DNA from: Macrococcus armenti
Lineage (GTDB): Bacteria; Bacillota; Bacilli; Staphylococcales; Staphylococcaceae
Direction: 5' to 3'
Assembly: GCF_020097135.1 (NCBI RefSeq)
Contig: NZ_CP083608.1
Span: forward strand, 2,140,327-2,204,326
Length of the DNA stretch: 64,000 nucleotides
The position numbers were made by a program, and so were the translations under genes. Of the stretch, positions 12,613-26,034 are shown in pieces (within the stretch, counting starts at the first letter, position 1; the number at the start of each line of letters is the position of its first letter). The notes under the pieces were generated by a model. It made no database searches. It was not told the origin of the DNA and saw nothing but the letters and a program-made list of their open reading frames with translations.

Positions 12613-12948
12613 TTATTTCTTATCCGATAATAAATTTAAGCAGAATATACAGCCTTCCCCACCGCGATGCTTTCCGAATAAATCTGTTGGACAAATATGA
12701 AATCCTTCTGCATATAACATCGCAAGATTGTCTTTACTTTGAAGCACTGTACTTTTCTTCGGTGCTTTAGCTTCTTCTTTTTTCGGCTCATTAATAAACA
12801 TCTGCATGTTCTCAATTTCTAAATTTAACGTCACGTTCTCTTCAACAAGCGCTACAACCATATTTTTAAGCTGGTCGTAACTTTCATTGATTTGTTTAAT
12901 GTCTTTTTCAAGTTGCGAAAGTTGCTTCAACATTTCGTCTCGATTCAC
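12613..12948 (-). CDS. yabA: Replication initiation control protein YabA
   Basis: YabA binds DnaA and the sliding clamp DnaN and limits re-initiation at oriC. The N-terminal half (residues 1-60) is a heptad-type coiled coil; the C-terminal half carries the zinc-binding cluster in ICPTDLFGKHRGGEGCIFCL (His and three Cys). The 111-residue size is typical. It lies between ricT and trmN6, downstream of holB, so genes controlling replication are grouped. Confidence 0.94.
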   Translation of the reverse strand: MNRDEMLKQLSQLEKDIKQINESYDQLKNMVVALVEENVTLNLEIENMQMFINEPKKEEAKAPKKSTVLQSKDNLAMLYAEGFHICPTDLFGKHRGGEGCIFCLNLLSDKK

Positions 12949-12959
12949 GTATAATCCCC

Positions 12960-13760
12960 CTAAATCTCTATTTCATCAATATGAAATTCAATTGGCGCTT
13001 CCATTTCAGGAACTTTAACCTGCATCGTAACGTCCAGTATATTTAATCCGATTACTTTTCCTTTACCATGAGGTGTATCAATCATAGTACCGATATCAGG
13101 CAGCTTTTTACGCGTTTCTTCATAGTAATCATTCTCGTATTTCAGACAGCACATTAATCTTCCGCACGCACCTGAAATTTTAGTAGGATTTAATGATAGA
13201 TTCTGGTCTTTAGCCATCTTTATAGAAACTGGTTCAAAGTCTCCAAGATAAGTAGCACAGCATAGGCTTCTTCCGCAAGGTCCTATACCACCAAGAATCT
13301 TCGCTTCATCTCTGACACCAATTTGTCTTAATTCAATTCTCGTCTTTAAATCGAACGCTAAACTCTTAACAAGTTCACGGAAATCTACACGCTCACTTGC
13401 AGTAAAGTTAAAGATTATTTTACCTTTATCCAGCGTATATTGTGCATTTACTAAACGCATATCTAATTCATGGTTATGAATATGTTTTTTACAGATTTCA
13501 AGCGCTTTATCTGCATCTATCATATTCTGCTCATACTTTATTAAATCTTCTTCTGTTGCTCTTCTATGGATAGCCGGTACAGGTGTTACGACTTCATCAT
13601 CATTTACCGTTTTGTTCGGTATTATGACACGTGCTAATTCCATACCACGTTTCTTATGATTAATGACGACAAATTCATTTCTGTAAAATTGCTCTTTCCC
13701 GGGACTATAATATTCAGTTCGTCCTGCTTTTTGAAACTTAACTCCTATAACTTCAATCAT
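12960..13760 (-). CDS. ricT: PSP1-domain protein RicT (YaaT)
   Basis: RicT/YaaT is part of the RicA-RicF-RicT complex, which carries Fe-S clusters and helps RNase Y mature mRNAs in Bacillus. The cysteine-rich centre is visible (GPCGRSLCCATYL and ACGRLMCCLKYE, residues about 160-206), within the PSP1 domain. The product is 266 residues. Its stop/start region overlaps holB by four bases. The function in this organism is inferred from Bacillus. Confidence 0.9.
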   Translation of the reverse strand: MIEVIGVKFQKAGRTEYYSPGKEQFYRNEFVVINHKKRGMELARVIIPNKTVNDDEVVTPVPAIHRRATEEDLIKYEQNMIDADKALEICKKHIHNHELDMRLVNAQYTLDKGKIIFNFTASERVDFRELVKSLAFDLKTRIELRQIGVRDEAKILGGIGPCGRSLCCATYLGDFEPVSIKMAKDQNLSLNPTKISGACGRLMCCLKYENDYYEETRKKLPDIGTMIDTPHGKGKVIGLNILDVTMQVKVPEMEAPIEFHIDEIEI

Positions 13761-14680
13761 TTTTTAACCTCACCTACGATTCTGATCGCCAATTGTTCAT
13801 ATACTAATGTTGCGTTTACGTATTGTAATAACTTTTGTTTACTCTTTAATGTCATATCTATCATATTAACTGTTTGTTCAACAGAGAATTTCTGGCTTAA
13901 ACTTCTTAAATTTGCTTCATAGTCCGGAAAACTACTTACAGTTTGCTCATTGATCTGCATATAAAGCATATCTTGTAAAAATAGTTGTACCATATCGATT
14001 ACAATTTGCTGACTTGCGCGATCATCAAGCAATGACTGCAGGCTTGTAATGTTAATTAAACCTATCATATCACCATTTAACAATGTCTGTAGCCATTTTA
14101 CTACTTGTGTTCTTATTTCTGCAAAGTTTTTTTCATTAAACCATGTTTTTGCCTCTTCTTCACTCACAGATAACTTTGCTAATGTCATCAAAATTGGCGC
14201 CGGTACTTCACCACTCAACGATAATGTAATATCGTGGTCATGACGTACTAATATATGCTGACATCTCGAGTGAATTGTAGGTAATATTTCATTAGGTGCT
14301 GTTGTTAATAATATTGCAATTGTATTTTCCGGTGGCTCTTCAAGAAACTTGAGTATGCTGTTTTCACCTTGTGTTGTTACTTTATCAAAATCAACAATAA
14401 TATACACTTTATAAATGCCTTCAATCGGTTTTTGATGCATTCGGTGAAGGACATCTTCTATCATTTCTTTTTTTATCGTCGCCTCGTCTGTTTCTAATAA
14501 TAAATAATCAGAATGATTTCGCTCTTCTATTCTTAAACGGCACGTCTCATTATCACCACAAATAATTGAGGAAGCGAAATGAATGGCTTCATCTTTCAGT
14601 GCTTGTTTATTATTCCCTTCGAATAAATAGGCATGACTCAGCTTCTTATTTTTAATTGCTTGTACTAATTGCTGCTGCAT
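13757..14680 (-). CDS. holB: DNA polymerase III subunit delta'
   Basis: Delta' is a clamp-loader component together with DnaX (encoded 13 kb to the right) and HolA. Motifs recognisable are AYLFEGNNKQALKDEA at the N-terminus, which is a degenerate P-loop, and LEEPPENTIAILLTT near residues 112-126, the sensor-1 region shared with DnaX. The 307-residue length is in range. It overlaps ricT by four bases and follows pstA. Confidence 0.93.
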   Translation of the reverse strand: MQQQLVQAIKNKKLSHAYLFEGNNKQALKDEAIHFASSIICGDNETCRLRIEERNHSDYLLLETDEATIKKEMIEDVLHRMHQKPIEGIYKVYIIVDFDKVTTQGENSILKFLEEPPENTIAILLTTAPNEILPTIHSRCQHILVRHDHDITLSLSGEVPAPILMTLAKLSVSEEEAKTWFNEKNFAEIRTQVVKWLQTLLNGDMIGLINITSLQSLLDDRASQQIVIDMVQLFLQDMLYMQINEQTVSSFPDYEANLRSLSQKFSVEQTVNMIDMTLKSKQKLLQYVNATLVYEQLAIRIVGEVKK

Positions 14681-14703
14681 CTTAAACTCCTTTTTACACG
14701 TAT

Positions 14704-14728
14704 TGAAAAAGCCGCTTAAAGCAGCTTT
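14704..14728 (-). terminator. Terminator after pstA
   Basis: Minus-strand AAGCTGC-TTTAA-GCGGCTT followed by TTTC closes the pstA unit just before holB. Confidence 0.65.
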
Positions 14729-14730
14729 GA

Positions 14731-15081
<351 letters not shown>

Positions 15082-15093
15082 TTATATCATAAA

Positions 15094-15708
15094 TTAATTC
15101 AATAACTGATTAATCCATTTCATGCTTTCTTCCACAACCTTATCAACAGATTGCTCAGCATCTACAACTTTTATTCGTTCAGGAAATGCCTGGGCAAGTT
15201 TATCGTATCCTGCTACAACATTTTTATGAAAACAAATCGATTCTTTGTCTAAACGATTTGTTTCACGTGAATTATCTTTAATTCGTTGTAGCCCAGTATG
15301 CGCACTGACTTTAAGATATAATGTTAAATCCGGATATTTACCTTCGATTGCAAACTCATTAATAGTACGAATTTCATCCATTCCAATACCTCGCGCATAG
15401 CCTTGATATGCTAGAGAACTATCTATAAAACGATCACAAATTACAATTTCCCCACGCTTTAGAGCAGGTAACACTTTCTCAACGAGATGCTGTCTTCTAC
15501 TTGCAGCAAACAATAGTGCCTCTGTGCGGTAGTCCATTGCATTAGCCTCATCAAGCAATATCGTTCTTATATCTTCGCTTATTTTTATACCACCCGGCTC
15601 TCTCGTCGTTACAACCACTTTATGTTTCTGTAATTGTTCCGTAATCGCTTTAATTACCGTAGTTTTACCAGAACCTTCCGGCCCCTCTATCGTTATAAAG
15701 TAAGACAT
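15094..15708 (-). CDS. tmk: Thymidylate kinase
   Basis: Tmk phosphorylates dTMP to dTDP for DNA synthesis. The P-loop GPEGSGKTT is near residues 8-16, the DR motif is in ICDRFIDSSLAYQGYARG near 90-107, and the lid region follows. The start ATG at 15706-15708 has GGAG at the right distance; the longer frame to 15729 would overlap the decarboxylase gene. The product is 204 residues. It lies in the tmk-pstA-holB order common in Firmicutes. Confidence 0.96.
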   Translation of the reverse strand: MSYFITIEGPEGSGKTTVIKAITEQLQKHKVVVTTREPGGIKISEDIRTILLDEANAMDYRTEALLFAASRRQHLVEKVLPALKRGEIVICDRFIDSSLAYQGYARGIGMDEIRTINEFAIEGKYPDLTLYLKVSAHTGLQRIKDNSRETNRLDKESICFHKNVVAGYDKLAQAFPERIKVVDAEQSVDKVVEESMKWINQLLN

Positions 15709-15721
15709 ATTTATCTCCAAT

Positions 15722-17092
15722 CTATTCATATACTCTTATTGCGTCATTATAAACGCCATGTATTTTACCACCATCTTTAATATACTGCATAAGCGATGTG
15801 ATGATTACATCCGTAATCACTTCTCCTTGCAGCACGTAAGGTATTCCTGGCGGATACGGAACTATTGGTTGGGCTGCACGATATCCCTCACAATGGCGTA
15901 AAGAACGCCATATAGTATCCTGATGTGCATATTCTATATCCATAAAACCGTGTTCCGTATTTTTTAATAATAGGTCACCATTAGAACTTACAAATTCTGA
16001 ATGAGGTAGCTGCATGCTATCCACTCTTTTTAATAAATCATCAAATGGATATCTATCCCCATTATGCCATAATGGAAGAACAAGTAGGACAAATTTTTCA
16101 TTGCTCAGTTCGGTATATATACCATGTTCACATAATCGCTCTGATAATTGAAATCCTGTATCATTTTCACTGTAAACGACTAACTTTAACGGGTCATCAA
16201 CAACAGACACATCTAAGTTTTTTTCCTTGAGCTTTTCAATTAGTTGTGCACGTTGATAAAAAAATACTTTATCTTCATACGTTTTATAAAAGTATTGTGC
16301 ATGCTCTAATCCGAGCATTAATAAATATGATGGACTAGATGACTGCAATATTGATAACATGCGTAATATCGCATCCTTGTACTTGTTATCTTCCTTAATG
16401 TGTATTACCGAACTCATCGTAAAAGCTGGCAATGTTTTATGATAAGACTGGATGACAACATCCGCACCAAACTGTAAACTCGATTCAGGAAATTGTGGCG
16501 TAATATCAAAATGCGCTCCGTGCGCTTCGTCAATGATAGTAATTATATTTCTTTCTCGAAAAAAATTTATTATCTCTTCTATATTGTATGTTTCACCATA
16601 ATAATTCGGGTACGTAAGCACTGCGACATGAATGTCTTTAAGTATTGTTTCATCAATTTTCAGCAAATCTATACTTGAATATTCATGCGTAATATTCGAA
16701 ACTTTAGTAGGCAATATATATGCGTTTACGCCCGCAACTTGTATCGCATTGATAATGGACTTATGCGCGTTACGCATAACAGCAATCGGATAACCTCCTA
16801 ACTGTCTATGATTAAAAATTCCTAATATAGATGATACAATTCCACTCGTTGTACCCCCAACTAAAAACTTAGATATATACGATACATGCCGTGATAATTG
16901 GTATTGACTATCCTTAATAATTGTTTCGGGGTGATGATAGTCATCCATACCTTCTATTTCTGTAACGTCATAACAAAAATCAAGCTTATCCAGGCGACCG
17001 ATAGTATTATAATGATGCCCCGGTACGTGCAAAGAAATAGGCTGCCTATTAAAATGATTTTTCATATGTGCTAATATCGGTTTATTGTTCAT
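15722..17092 (-). CDS. Orn/Lys/Arg decarboxylase family protein (YaaO-like)
   Basis: This is a fold-type I PLP enzyme of the lysine/ornithine/arginine decarboxylase family. The PLP lysine lies in QSYHKTLPAFT near residues 217-227 and the conserved DEAHGAHF near residues 188-195; the C-terminal domain has YPPGIPYVLQGE. The 456-residue length is that of the short Gram-positive form without the wing domain. The substrate cannot be read from sequence. It precedes tmk, as in staphylococci, and lies just downstream of the rRNA operon terminators. Confidence 0.88.
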   Translation of the reverse strand: MNNKPILAHMKNHFNRQPISLHVPGHHYNTIGRLDKLDFCYDVTEIEGMDDYHHPETIIKDSQYQLSRHVSYISKFLVGGTTSGIVSSILGIFNHRQLGGYPIAVMRNAHKSIINAIQVAGVNAYILPTKVSNITHEYSSIDLLKIDETILKDIHVAVLTYPNYYGETYNIEEIINFFRERNIITIIDEAHGAHFDITPQFPESSLQFGADVVIQSYHKTLPAFTMSSVIHIKEDNKYKDAILRMLSILQSSSPSYLLMLGLEHAQYFYKTYEDKVFFYQRAQLIEKLKEKNLDVSVVDDPLKLVVYSENDTGFQLSERLCEHGIYTELSNEKFVLLVLPLWHNGDRYPFDDLLKRVDSMQLPHSEFVSSNGDLLLKNTEHGFMDIEYAHQDTIWRSLRHCEGYRAAQPIVPYPPGIPYVLQGEVITDVIITSLMQYIKDGGKIHGVYNDAIRVYE

Positions 17093-17131
17093 TGTATTAC
17101 CTCAGATCATTGTTTATATCATTATTATATA

Positions 17132-17175
17132 AAAAAGAAAGCGAGTGGTCGAAATAAGAACATATCGATCACTCA
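17132..17175 (-). terminator. Second terminator downstream of the rRNA operon
   Basis: On the minus strand GAGTGATCGA and TCGACCACTC pair over ten bases with one wobble, followed by GCTTTCTTTTTT. It lies 40 bases beyond the first hairpin and would back it up. Confidence 0.65.
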
Positions 17176-17206
17176 CTATTATATTTTTAGCCCATTAAAA
17201 AAGTAC

Positions 17207-17231
17207 AAAAAAAAGAGACCTAACAGGTCCC
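17207..17231 (-). terminator. rRNA operon terminator
   Basis: Minus-strand GGGACCT-GTT-AGGTCTC followed by eight Ts lies about 30 bases after the 3' end of 5S rRNA. Confidence 0.8.
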
Positions 17232-17262
17232 TCAAAGTGCGGCTCATCGCATCCATTTTTAT

Positions 17263-17378
17263 TGCCCGGCAACGTCCTACTCTCGCGGATCGTAAGACCA
17301 ACTACCATCGGCGCTAGAGAGCTTAACTTCTGTGTTCGGTATGGGAACAGGTGTGACCTCTCTGCCATCGTCACCAGA
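17263..17378 (-). rRNA. rrf: 5S ribosomal RNA
   Basis: The minus strand reads TCTGGTGACGATGGCAGAGA at the 5' end, has the conserved GTTCCCATACCGAACAC segment, and ends GACGTTGCCGGGCAA. The length of about 116 nt is standard. Ends are placed by the pairing of the terminal helix (TCTGGTGAC / GTTGCCGGG) and may be off by a few bases. It is the last gene of the rRNA operon. Confidence 0.95.
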
Positions 17379-17398
17379 CAAATGAAAGATAAATAAAT

Positions 17399-17436
17399 TA
17401 TACTTTCAAAACTAGATAAAGTAAGTAAGATATATT
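17399..17436 (-). other. 23S rRNA processing stem, 3' arm
   Basis: This segment is inverted with respect to 20496-20530; both contain actttcaaaactagataaagtaag with small differences. In the precursor RNA the two would pair and bring together the ends of 23S rRNA, as in RNase III processing stems. Confidence 0.75.
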
Positions 17437-17476
17437 AAGTTTTACTCGGCAATTCCGAATAAAAAATCTTTAAAAT

Positions 17477-20400
<2,924 letters not shown>

Positions 20401-20495
20401 TGTTATTAATATTGTGATGTCTGCATAATGCAGACGCGCGATTTTTTCAAGAATTCAAATATGAACTCACTCGGTTTTGCTTGGTAAAATCTTTT

Positions 20496-20530
20496 TTATA
20501 TCTTCTTACTTTATCTAGTTTTCAAAGTAC
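20496..20530 (-). other. 23S rRNA processing stem, 5' arm
   Basis: Inverse complement of 17399-17436; see the 3' arm. Confidence 0.75.
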
Positions 20531-20541
20531 AATCTGAATGT

Positions 20542-20577
20542 ATAAACATTCAAAACTGAATACAATATGTCTCCGTT
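20542..20577 (-). other. 16S rRNA processing stem, 3' arm
   Basis: ataaacattcaaaactgaatacaatatgtc is the inverse complement, with small differences, of 22252-22287 upstream of 16S. Confidence 0.75.
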
Positions 20578-20612
20578 ATTCCTACAAACCTGATGGTTTG
20601 TTTCCGTATTAT

Positions 20613-22171
<1,559 letters not shown>

Positions 22172-22251
22172 TAGATTGCTTGATAAAGCTCTTTGATTGC
22201 TTGAGGCAATCACTCTTGGGAGTGAACTTAATCACTCAAATTATTGGAATT

Positions 22252-22287
22252 AACGTTGACATATTGTCATTCAGTTTTCAATGTTCA
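22252..22287 (-). other. 16S rRNA processing stem, 5' arm
   Basis: gttgacatattgtcattcagttttcaatgttcat is complementary to 20542-20577 on the other side of 16S and should form the precursor stem. Confidence 0.75.
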
Positions 22288-22307
22288 TTTCTGTCTCACA
22301 AGATTTA

Positions 22308-22336
22308 ATTATACGCTCTTTCATTTCCAAAGTCAA
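22308..22336 (-). promoter_or_regulatory. rRNA operon promoter
   Basis: On the minus strand TTGACT (22336-22331), a 17-base spacer and a perfect TATAAT (22313-22308) are preceded by A/T tracts that look like an UP element (22337-22370). Predicted start is near 22301, about 130 bases before 16S. Only one promoter is obvious. Confidence 0.85.
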
Positions 22337-22379
22337 CAACTTTTTTGAAAAAGTTTTTTGTTTTCTTTTTTAATGTTTG

Positions 22380-22428
22380 AACCCTGTATTTCATATCTCT
22401 GTCGGACAAGATATAACTATACAGGGTT
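22380..22428 (-). terminator. Terminator between the patatin-like gene and the rRNA operon
   Basis: aaccctgta / tacagggtt with an inner atatct / agatat stem forms a long hairpin with T-rich flanks on both strands. It isolates the rRNA promoter from upstream transcription. Confidence 0.75.
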
Positions 22429-22461
22429 TTTAAACATCTCACAAGCATAAAATTTACACTT

Positions 22462-23304
22462 TTAATCTTTTTTTAATTTTTTAATCGCTTCTATTTGTTT
22501 AAGTGCGTCGTTATAGCCTAAATCATACAATTGACTTAACTTGTTTTTATCCTTTTCCATGCGATCAACCTTTAAATCCTGTGATGGACGTATTACAATG
22601 ACATGACCATTTTCTTCCTGCTGCTCAATATAGTTCAAAGTCTCATTATAATGTCCTGCACGCTTCAGCATCGCTTCATCTATCTTTTTATATCCTTTTA
22701 GCTTGAACCACTTTGCAAATCGACTTGTTCGCTTTACGTATCCAGCTGGACGTGTCAATACTACTACGTTCTTCACCATACCGTCTCTCTGTGCTTTTCT
22801 TAGCGGTATAGGGTCTGTTATTCCACCGTCCAGAAGTTTCTTACCATCATATTCTACAATTGGTGCCATAAACGGTAATGAACTTGATGCTCTTAAAATC
22901 GTCATTAAGTCTTTTTTTAAATACTTCTGATTATAGTATTCTGTTTCTCCGGTTTCACAGTTTGTACATGCAATAATATATTCGCCATTATATTGAAGAA
23001 ACTCATCCATATCGAACGGCGCATAAGTTTTTGGAATTTCCTCAAATATGAAATCCATTCCGAACATCTCTCTGTTCTTAATATAATTTGCGAATGATAA
23101 ATATCGTTTGTCATCCAGAAACTCCAGGCTCACCTTTTTATTACGACCTCTTTGCTTCGACAAATAAGAGGCTGCCATATTTCCTCCGGCTGAAACTCCG
23201 ATGACATAATTGAACATCATGTCATTATCCAAAAAACAATCCAGTACACCAGCAGTATAAATCCCTCTCATACCGCCACCTTCCAATACTAATCCTGCAC
23301 TCAT
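22462..23304 (-). CDS. Patatin-like phospholipase family protein
   Basis: This is a patatin-fold serine hydrolase, of the YjjU-like bacterial type. The oxyanion loop GGGMRGIYTAG is near residues 9-19, the nucleophile serine in GVSAGG near 38-43, and the catalytic aspartate in LDGGITDP near 160-167. The 280-residue length suits cytosolic bacterial members; no signal peptide is seen. Substrate is unknown but a lipid acyl hydrolase is likely. It stands alone between the rRNA operon and the divergent phn transporter. Confidence 0.85.
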   Translation of the reverse strand: MSAGLVLEGGGMRGIYTAGVLDCFLDNDMMFNYVIGVSAGGNMAASYLSKQRGRNKKVSLEFLDDKRYLSFANYIKNREMFGMDFIFEEIPKTYAPFDMDEFLQYNGEYIIACTNCETGETEYYNQKYLKKDLMTILRASSSLPFMAPIVEYDGKKLLDGGITDPIPLRKAQRDGMVKNVVVLTRPAGYVKRTSRFAKWFKLKGYKKIDEAMLKRAGHYNETLNYIEQQEENGHVIVIRPSQDLKVDRMEKDKNKLSQLYDLGYNDALKQIEAIKKLKKD

Positions 23305-23437
23305 CTGATCACCTCATATTAATTATAGTCCACTGTTCTATATAATTTCTTGTTATACGCTTATAAAGTTCTAAATCTCACTTTTTACATTTATACATTA
23401 ATATTTACAAATTTTTTACACCCTTAAGAAAAATTTT

Positions 23438-23467
23438 TTGCTAGAATAAGTATGTACATACTATAAC
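23438..23467 (+). promoter_or_regulatory. phnD promoter with a perfect palindrome in the spacer
   Basis: TTGCTA (23438-23443) and TATAAC (23462-23467) are 18 bases apart. The spacer contains the perfect 14-bp palindrome AGTATGTACATACT (23449-23462), which touches the -10 element. This is a typical place for a repressor operator. The regulator is not known. Confidence 0.5.
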
Positions 23468-23484
23468 AATAAAGGAGCACTAAA

Positions 23485-24402
23485 ATGATTAAAAATGTAA
23501 TTAAAGGTTCTACAGTTGTTTTATTATCTACTACGCTACTTGCAGCATGCGGTTCTGGCGAATCTAAGGATTCAGGTAAAGGTTATACACCTGAGAAGCT
23601 GACAGTTCAGTTCGTCCCTTCTCAAAATGCTGAAACGCTTGAAGCTAAAGCTAAACCATTAGAAAAATTATTAAAAAAAGAACTGGGTATCCCTGTTGAA
23701 GTATCAGTATCAACAAATTACAACACTATCGTTGAAGCAATGAAATCTAAAAAGGTCGACATCGGATTCTTACCTCCGACTGCATATGTATTAGCGCACG
23801 ATCAAAAAGCTGCTGACGTGTTATTACAGGCACAACGATACGGCGTTAACGACGATGGTACTCCTACAAAAGAACTAGTGGACTTCTATAAATCACAATT
23901 TATCGTTAAGAAAGACTCTAATATCAAGTCTTTAAAAGATATGAAAGGCAAAAAAATTGCAATGCAGGACGTAACTTCTACAGCAGGTTATGTATTCCCA
24001 GCCGTAGATCTTAAAAACGAAGGTATCGACCCACTGAAAGATATGCAAGTAACAACAGTAAAAGGTCACGATCAGGCTGTTATTTCATTATTAAATGGTG
24101 ATGTTGATGTTGCTACAACATTCCAGGATGCACGTAATATCGTGAAAAAGGATCAGCCTAATGTATTTAAAGACACTGAAATCGTAAAACTTACAGAAAA
24201 GATTCCAAACGATACAATTTCAGCACGTTCTGATATGACTGATGAATGGAAGAAAAAAGTAACGGATGCTTTCATTAAAATCGGTAAAGATAAAGAAGGA
24301 CATAAAATTATTCAGGAAGTTTACTCACACGAAGGATACGTAAAATCAGATGATTCTAAGTTTGACGTTATTCGTGAATATGACAAAAAAGTTAAAAAAT
24401 AA
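23485..24402 (+). CDS. phnD: Phosphonate/phosphite/phosphate ABC transporter, substrate-binding lipoprotein
   Basis: This is a periplasmic-binding-type lipoprotein. The signal peptide ends in the lipobox LLAACGSG, making Cys22 the lipidated residue. The mature part starts after a serine/glycine-rich linker and has the PhnD fold features such as QFVPSQNAETLEAKAKPLEK and a later YKSQFIVKKDSNIKSLKDMKG. The 305-residue length is normal. Start ATG at 23485 follows AAAGGAG. It is separated from phnC by a hairpin, so the binding protein may be made in excess. Confidence 0.92.
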   Translation: MIKNVIKGSTVVLLSTTLLAACGSGESKDSGKGYTPEKLTVQFVPSQNAETLEAKAKPLEKLLKKELGIPVEVSVSTNYNTIVEAMKSKKVDIGFLPPTAYVLAHDQKAADVLLQAQRYGVNDDGTPTKELVDFYKSQFIVKKDSNIKSLKDMKGKKIAMQDVTSTAGYVFPAVDLKNEGIDPLKDMQVTTVKGHDQAVISLLNGDVDVATTFQDARNIVKKDQPNVFKDTEIVKLTEKIPNDTISARSDMTDEWKKKVTDAFIKIGKDKEGHKIIQEVYSHEGYVKSDDSKFDVIREYDKKVKK

Positions 24403-24428
24403 TCCCAACCCCATGCTTTAATATAATC

Positions 24429-24461
24429 AAAAAGCTAAACTCAAATAGAGTTTAGCTTTTT
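24429..24461 (+). terminator. Intra-operon terminator/hairpin between phnD and phnC
   Basis: aaaaagctaaactc-loop-gagtttagctttttc is a strong perfect hairpin followed by T residues. It lies between phnD and the ribosome binding site of phnC. Partial termination would lower expression of the membrane and ATPase genes. Confidence 0.75.
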
Positions 24462-24481
24462 CAATCATAAGGAGTGGCAAT

Positions 24482-25255
24482 ATGAGTCAAATCGTATTTA
24501 AAGATGTAAATAAAGTTTATCCGAACGGGCACGTTGGACTTAACAATGTAAATCTGGAAATTAATCAAGGAGAGTTCATTGTTATCGTTGGTCTTTCAGG
24601 TGCAGGGAAGTCTACGTTATTACGCTCAATAAATAGACTACACGAGATTTCATCAGGAGATATTTCAATTGATGGAGAATCTATAACAAAGGCGAAAGGA
24701 AATAAATTACTGTTGATGCGACGAAATATCGGGATGATATTCCAGAGCTTCAATCTTGTTAAACGTTCGACTGTTATTCGTAACGTATTAAGTGGTCGTG
24801 TTGGTTATCATCCGACATGGAAAATGATACTCGGCCTATTCCCGAAAAAAGATAAGCAGATTGCGCTTGAAGCTTTAGATCGCGTGAATATTGTAGAAAA
24901 AGCATACAGTCGTGCAGACGAGCTTTCGGGTGGCCAGCAGCAACGCGTATCTATCGCTCGCGCACTTGCACAGGAACCTAAGATTATATTAGCTGACGAA
25001 CCTGTCGCTTCACTGGATCCGTTAACTACAAAGCAAGTCATGGATGACCTGAAACGTATAAATCAGGACCTCGGCATCACTGTAATCGTCAACTTACACT
25101 TCGTCGATCTCGCAAGAGAATATGCGACACGTATTATCGGTCTCAGAGCTGGAGAAGTTGTATTTGATGGTCCGGTAAGCAGCGCGACAGATGAAGCATT
25201 CTCTCAAATATACGGTCGCGAAATCAAAGAGGATGAAGTTATGGGGGTGTTATAA
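24482..25255 (+). CDS. phnC: Phosphonate ABC transporter ATP-binding protein
   Basis: ABC ATPase energising the Phn importer. Walker A is GLSGAGKST near residues 38-46, the Q-loop is in [13 protein letters not shown] near 84-96, the signature LSGGQQQR near 146-153, and Walker B IILADEP near 167-173. The 257-residue product overlaps phnE1 by one base (25255), so translation is coupled. The family transports phosphonates or phosphite; no C-P lyase genes are nearby, so the substrate is open. Confidence 0.93.
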   Translation: MSQIVFKDVNKVYPNGHVGLNNVNLEINQGEFIVIVGLSGAGKSTLLRSINRLHEISSGDISIDGESITKAKGNKLLLMRRNIGMIFQSFNLVKRSTVIRNVLSGRVGYHPTWKMILGLFPKKDKQIALEALDRVNIVEKAYSRADELSGGQQQRVSIARALAQEPKIILADEPVASLDPLTTKQVMDDLKRINQDLGITVIVNLHFVDLAREYATRIIGLRAGEVVFDGPVSSATDEAFSQIYGREIKEDEVMGVL

Positions 25256-26034
25256 TGGCACAACCAAACATCAAACCTAATCACACACTTAAATGGTCTT
25301 TTACACTTATATTACTTATTGCCTTAGTAATATGGAGTGGCTTTAAAACGAACTTTAGTATTGCAAGTTTAAATCAAGGTTTCCCTGAAATGATGAATCT
25401 TATCAAAGAGATGATGCCACCAGACTGGACATATTTCAAAGAAATCGTTAAACCTATGGCTGATACAATCCGTATGGCTGTTCTAGGTACAACTTTCGGA
25501 TCGTTACTCGCTATTCCAGTGGCGCTACTCGCAGCAAGTAATGTTTTTAAATCTAAATGGATTAATATTCCTGTACGACTCATACTTAATATTATCCGTA
25601 CTATACCCGATTTACTACTTGCTTCAATTTTCGTTGCAGTATTCGGTATCGGTGCTTTACCAGGTATATTCGCACTTACAGTGTTATCTTTTGGTATTGT
25701 AGCGAAATTATTTTATGAATCATTAGAAAACATCGATAATGGGCCGCTAGAAGCTATGACTGCTGTAGGTGCAAATAAATCTAAGTGGATTACGTTCGGC
25801 GTGTTACCTCAGGCAATAGCTCCATACCTTTCGTTCGTACTATTCACATTCGAAATTAATATTCGTGCAGCTGCCGTACTTGGTCTCGTAGGTGCAGGTG
25901 GTATCGGTTTATTTTACGATAAAACATTGGGCTATTTTGAGTACCCGAAAGTGACAACTATTATTATTTTCACATTAGTAATCGTAATGATTATTGACTT
26001 TGTGAGCACTAGAGTAAGGGAGCGTTTATTATGA
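25255..26034 (+). CDS. phnE: Phosphonate ABC transporter permease PhnE (first copy)
   Basis: Integral membrane permease of the PhnE family, 259 residues with about six membrane segments. The EAA loop that contacts the ATPase appears as EAMTAVGANKSKWITFGVLPQA near residues 164-185 (EAMTAVGANKSKW). The stop overlaps the start of the second permease by four bases. Two PhnE genes in tandem are common in Gram-positives and probably form a heterodimer. Confidence 0.92.
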   Translation: MAQPNIKPNHTLKWSFTLILLIALVIWSGFKTNFSIASLNQGFPEMMNLIKEMMPPDWTYFKEIVKPMADTIRMAVLGTTFGSLLAIPVALLAASNVFKSKWINIPVRLILNIIRTIPDLLLASIFVAVFGIGALPGIFALTVLSFGIVAKLFYESLENIDNGPLEAMTAVGANKSKWITFGVLPQAIAPYLSFVLFTFEINIRAAAVLGLVGAGGIGLFYDKTLGYFEYPKVTTIIIFTLVIVMIIDFVSTRVRERLL

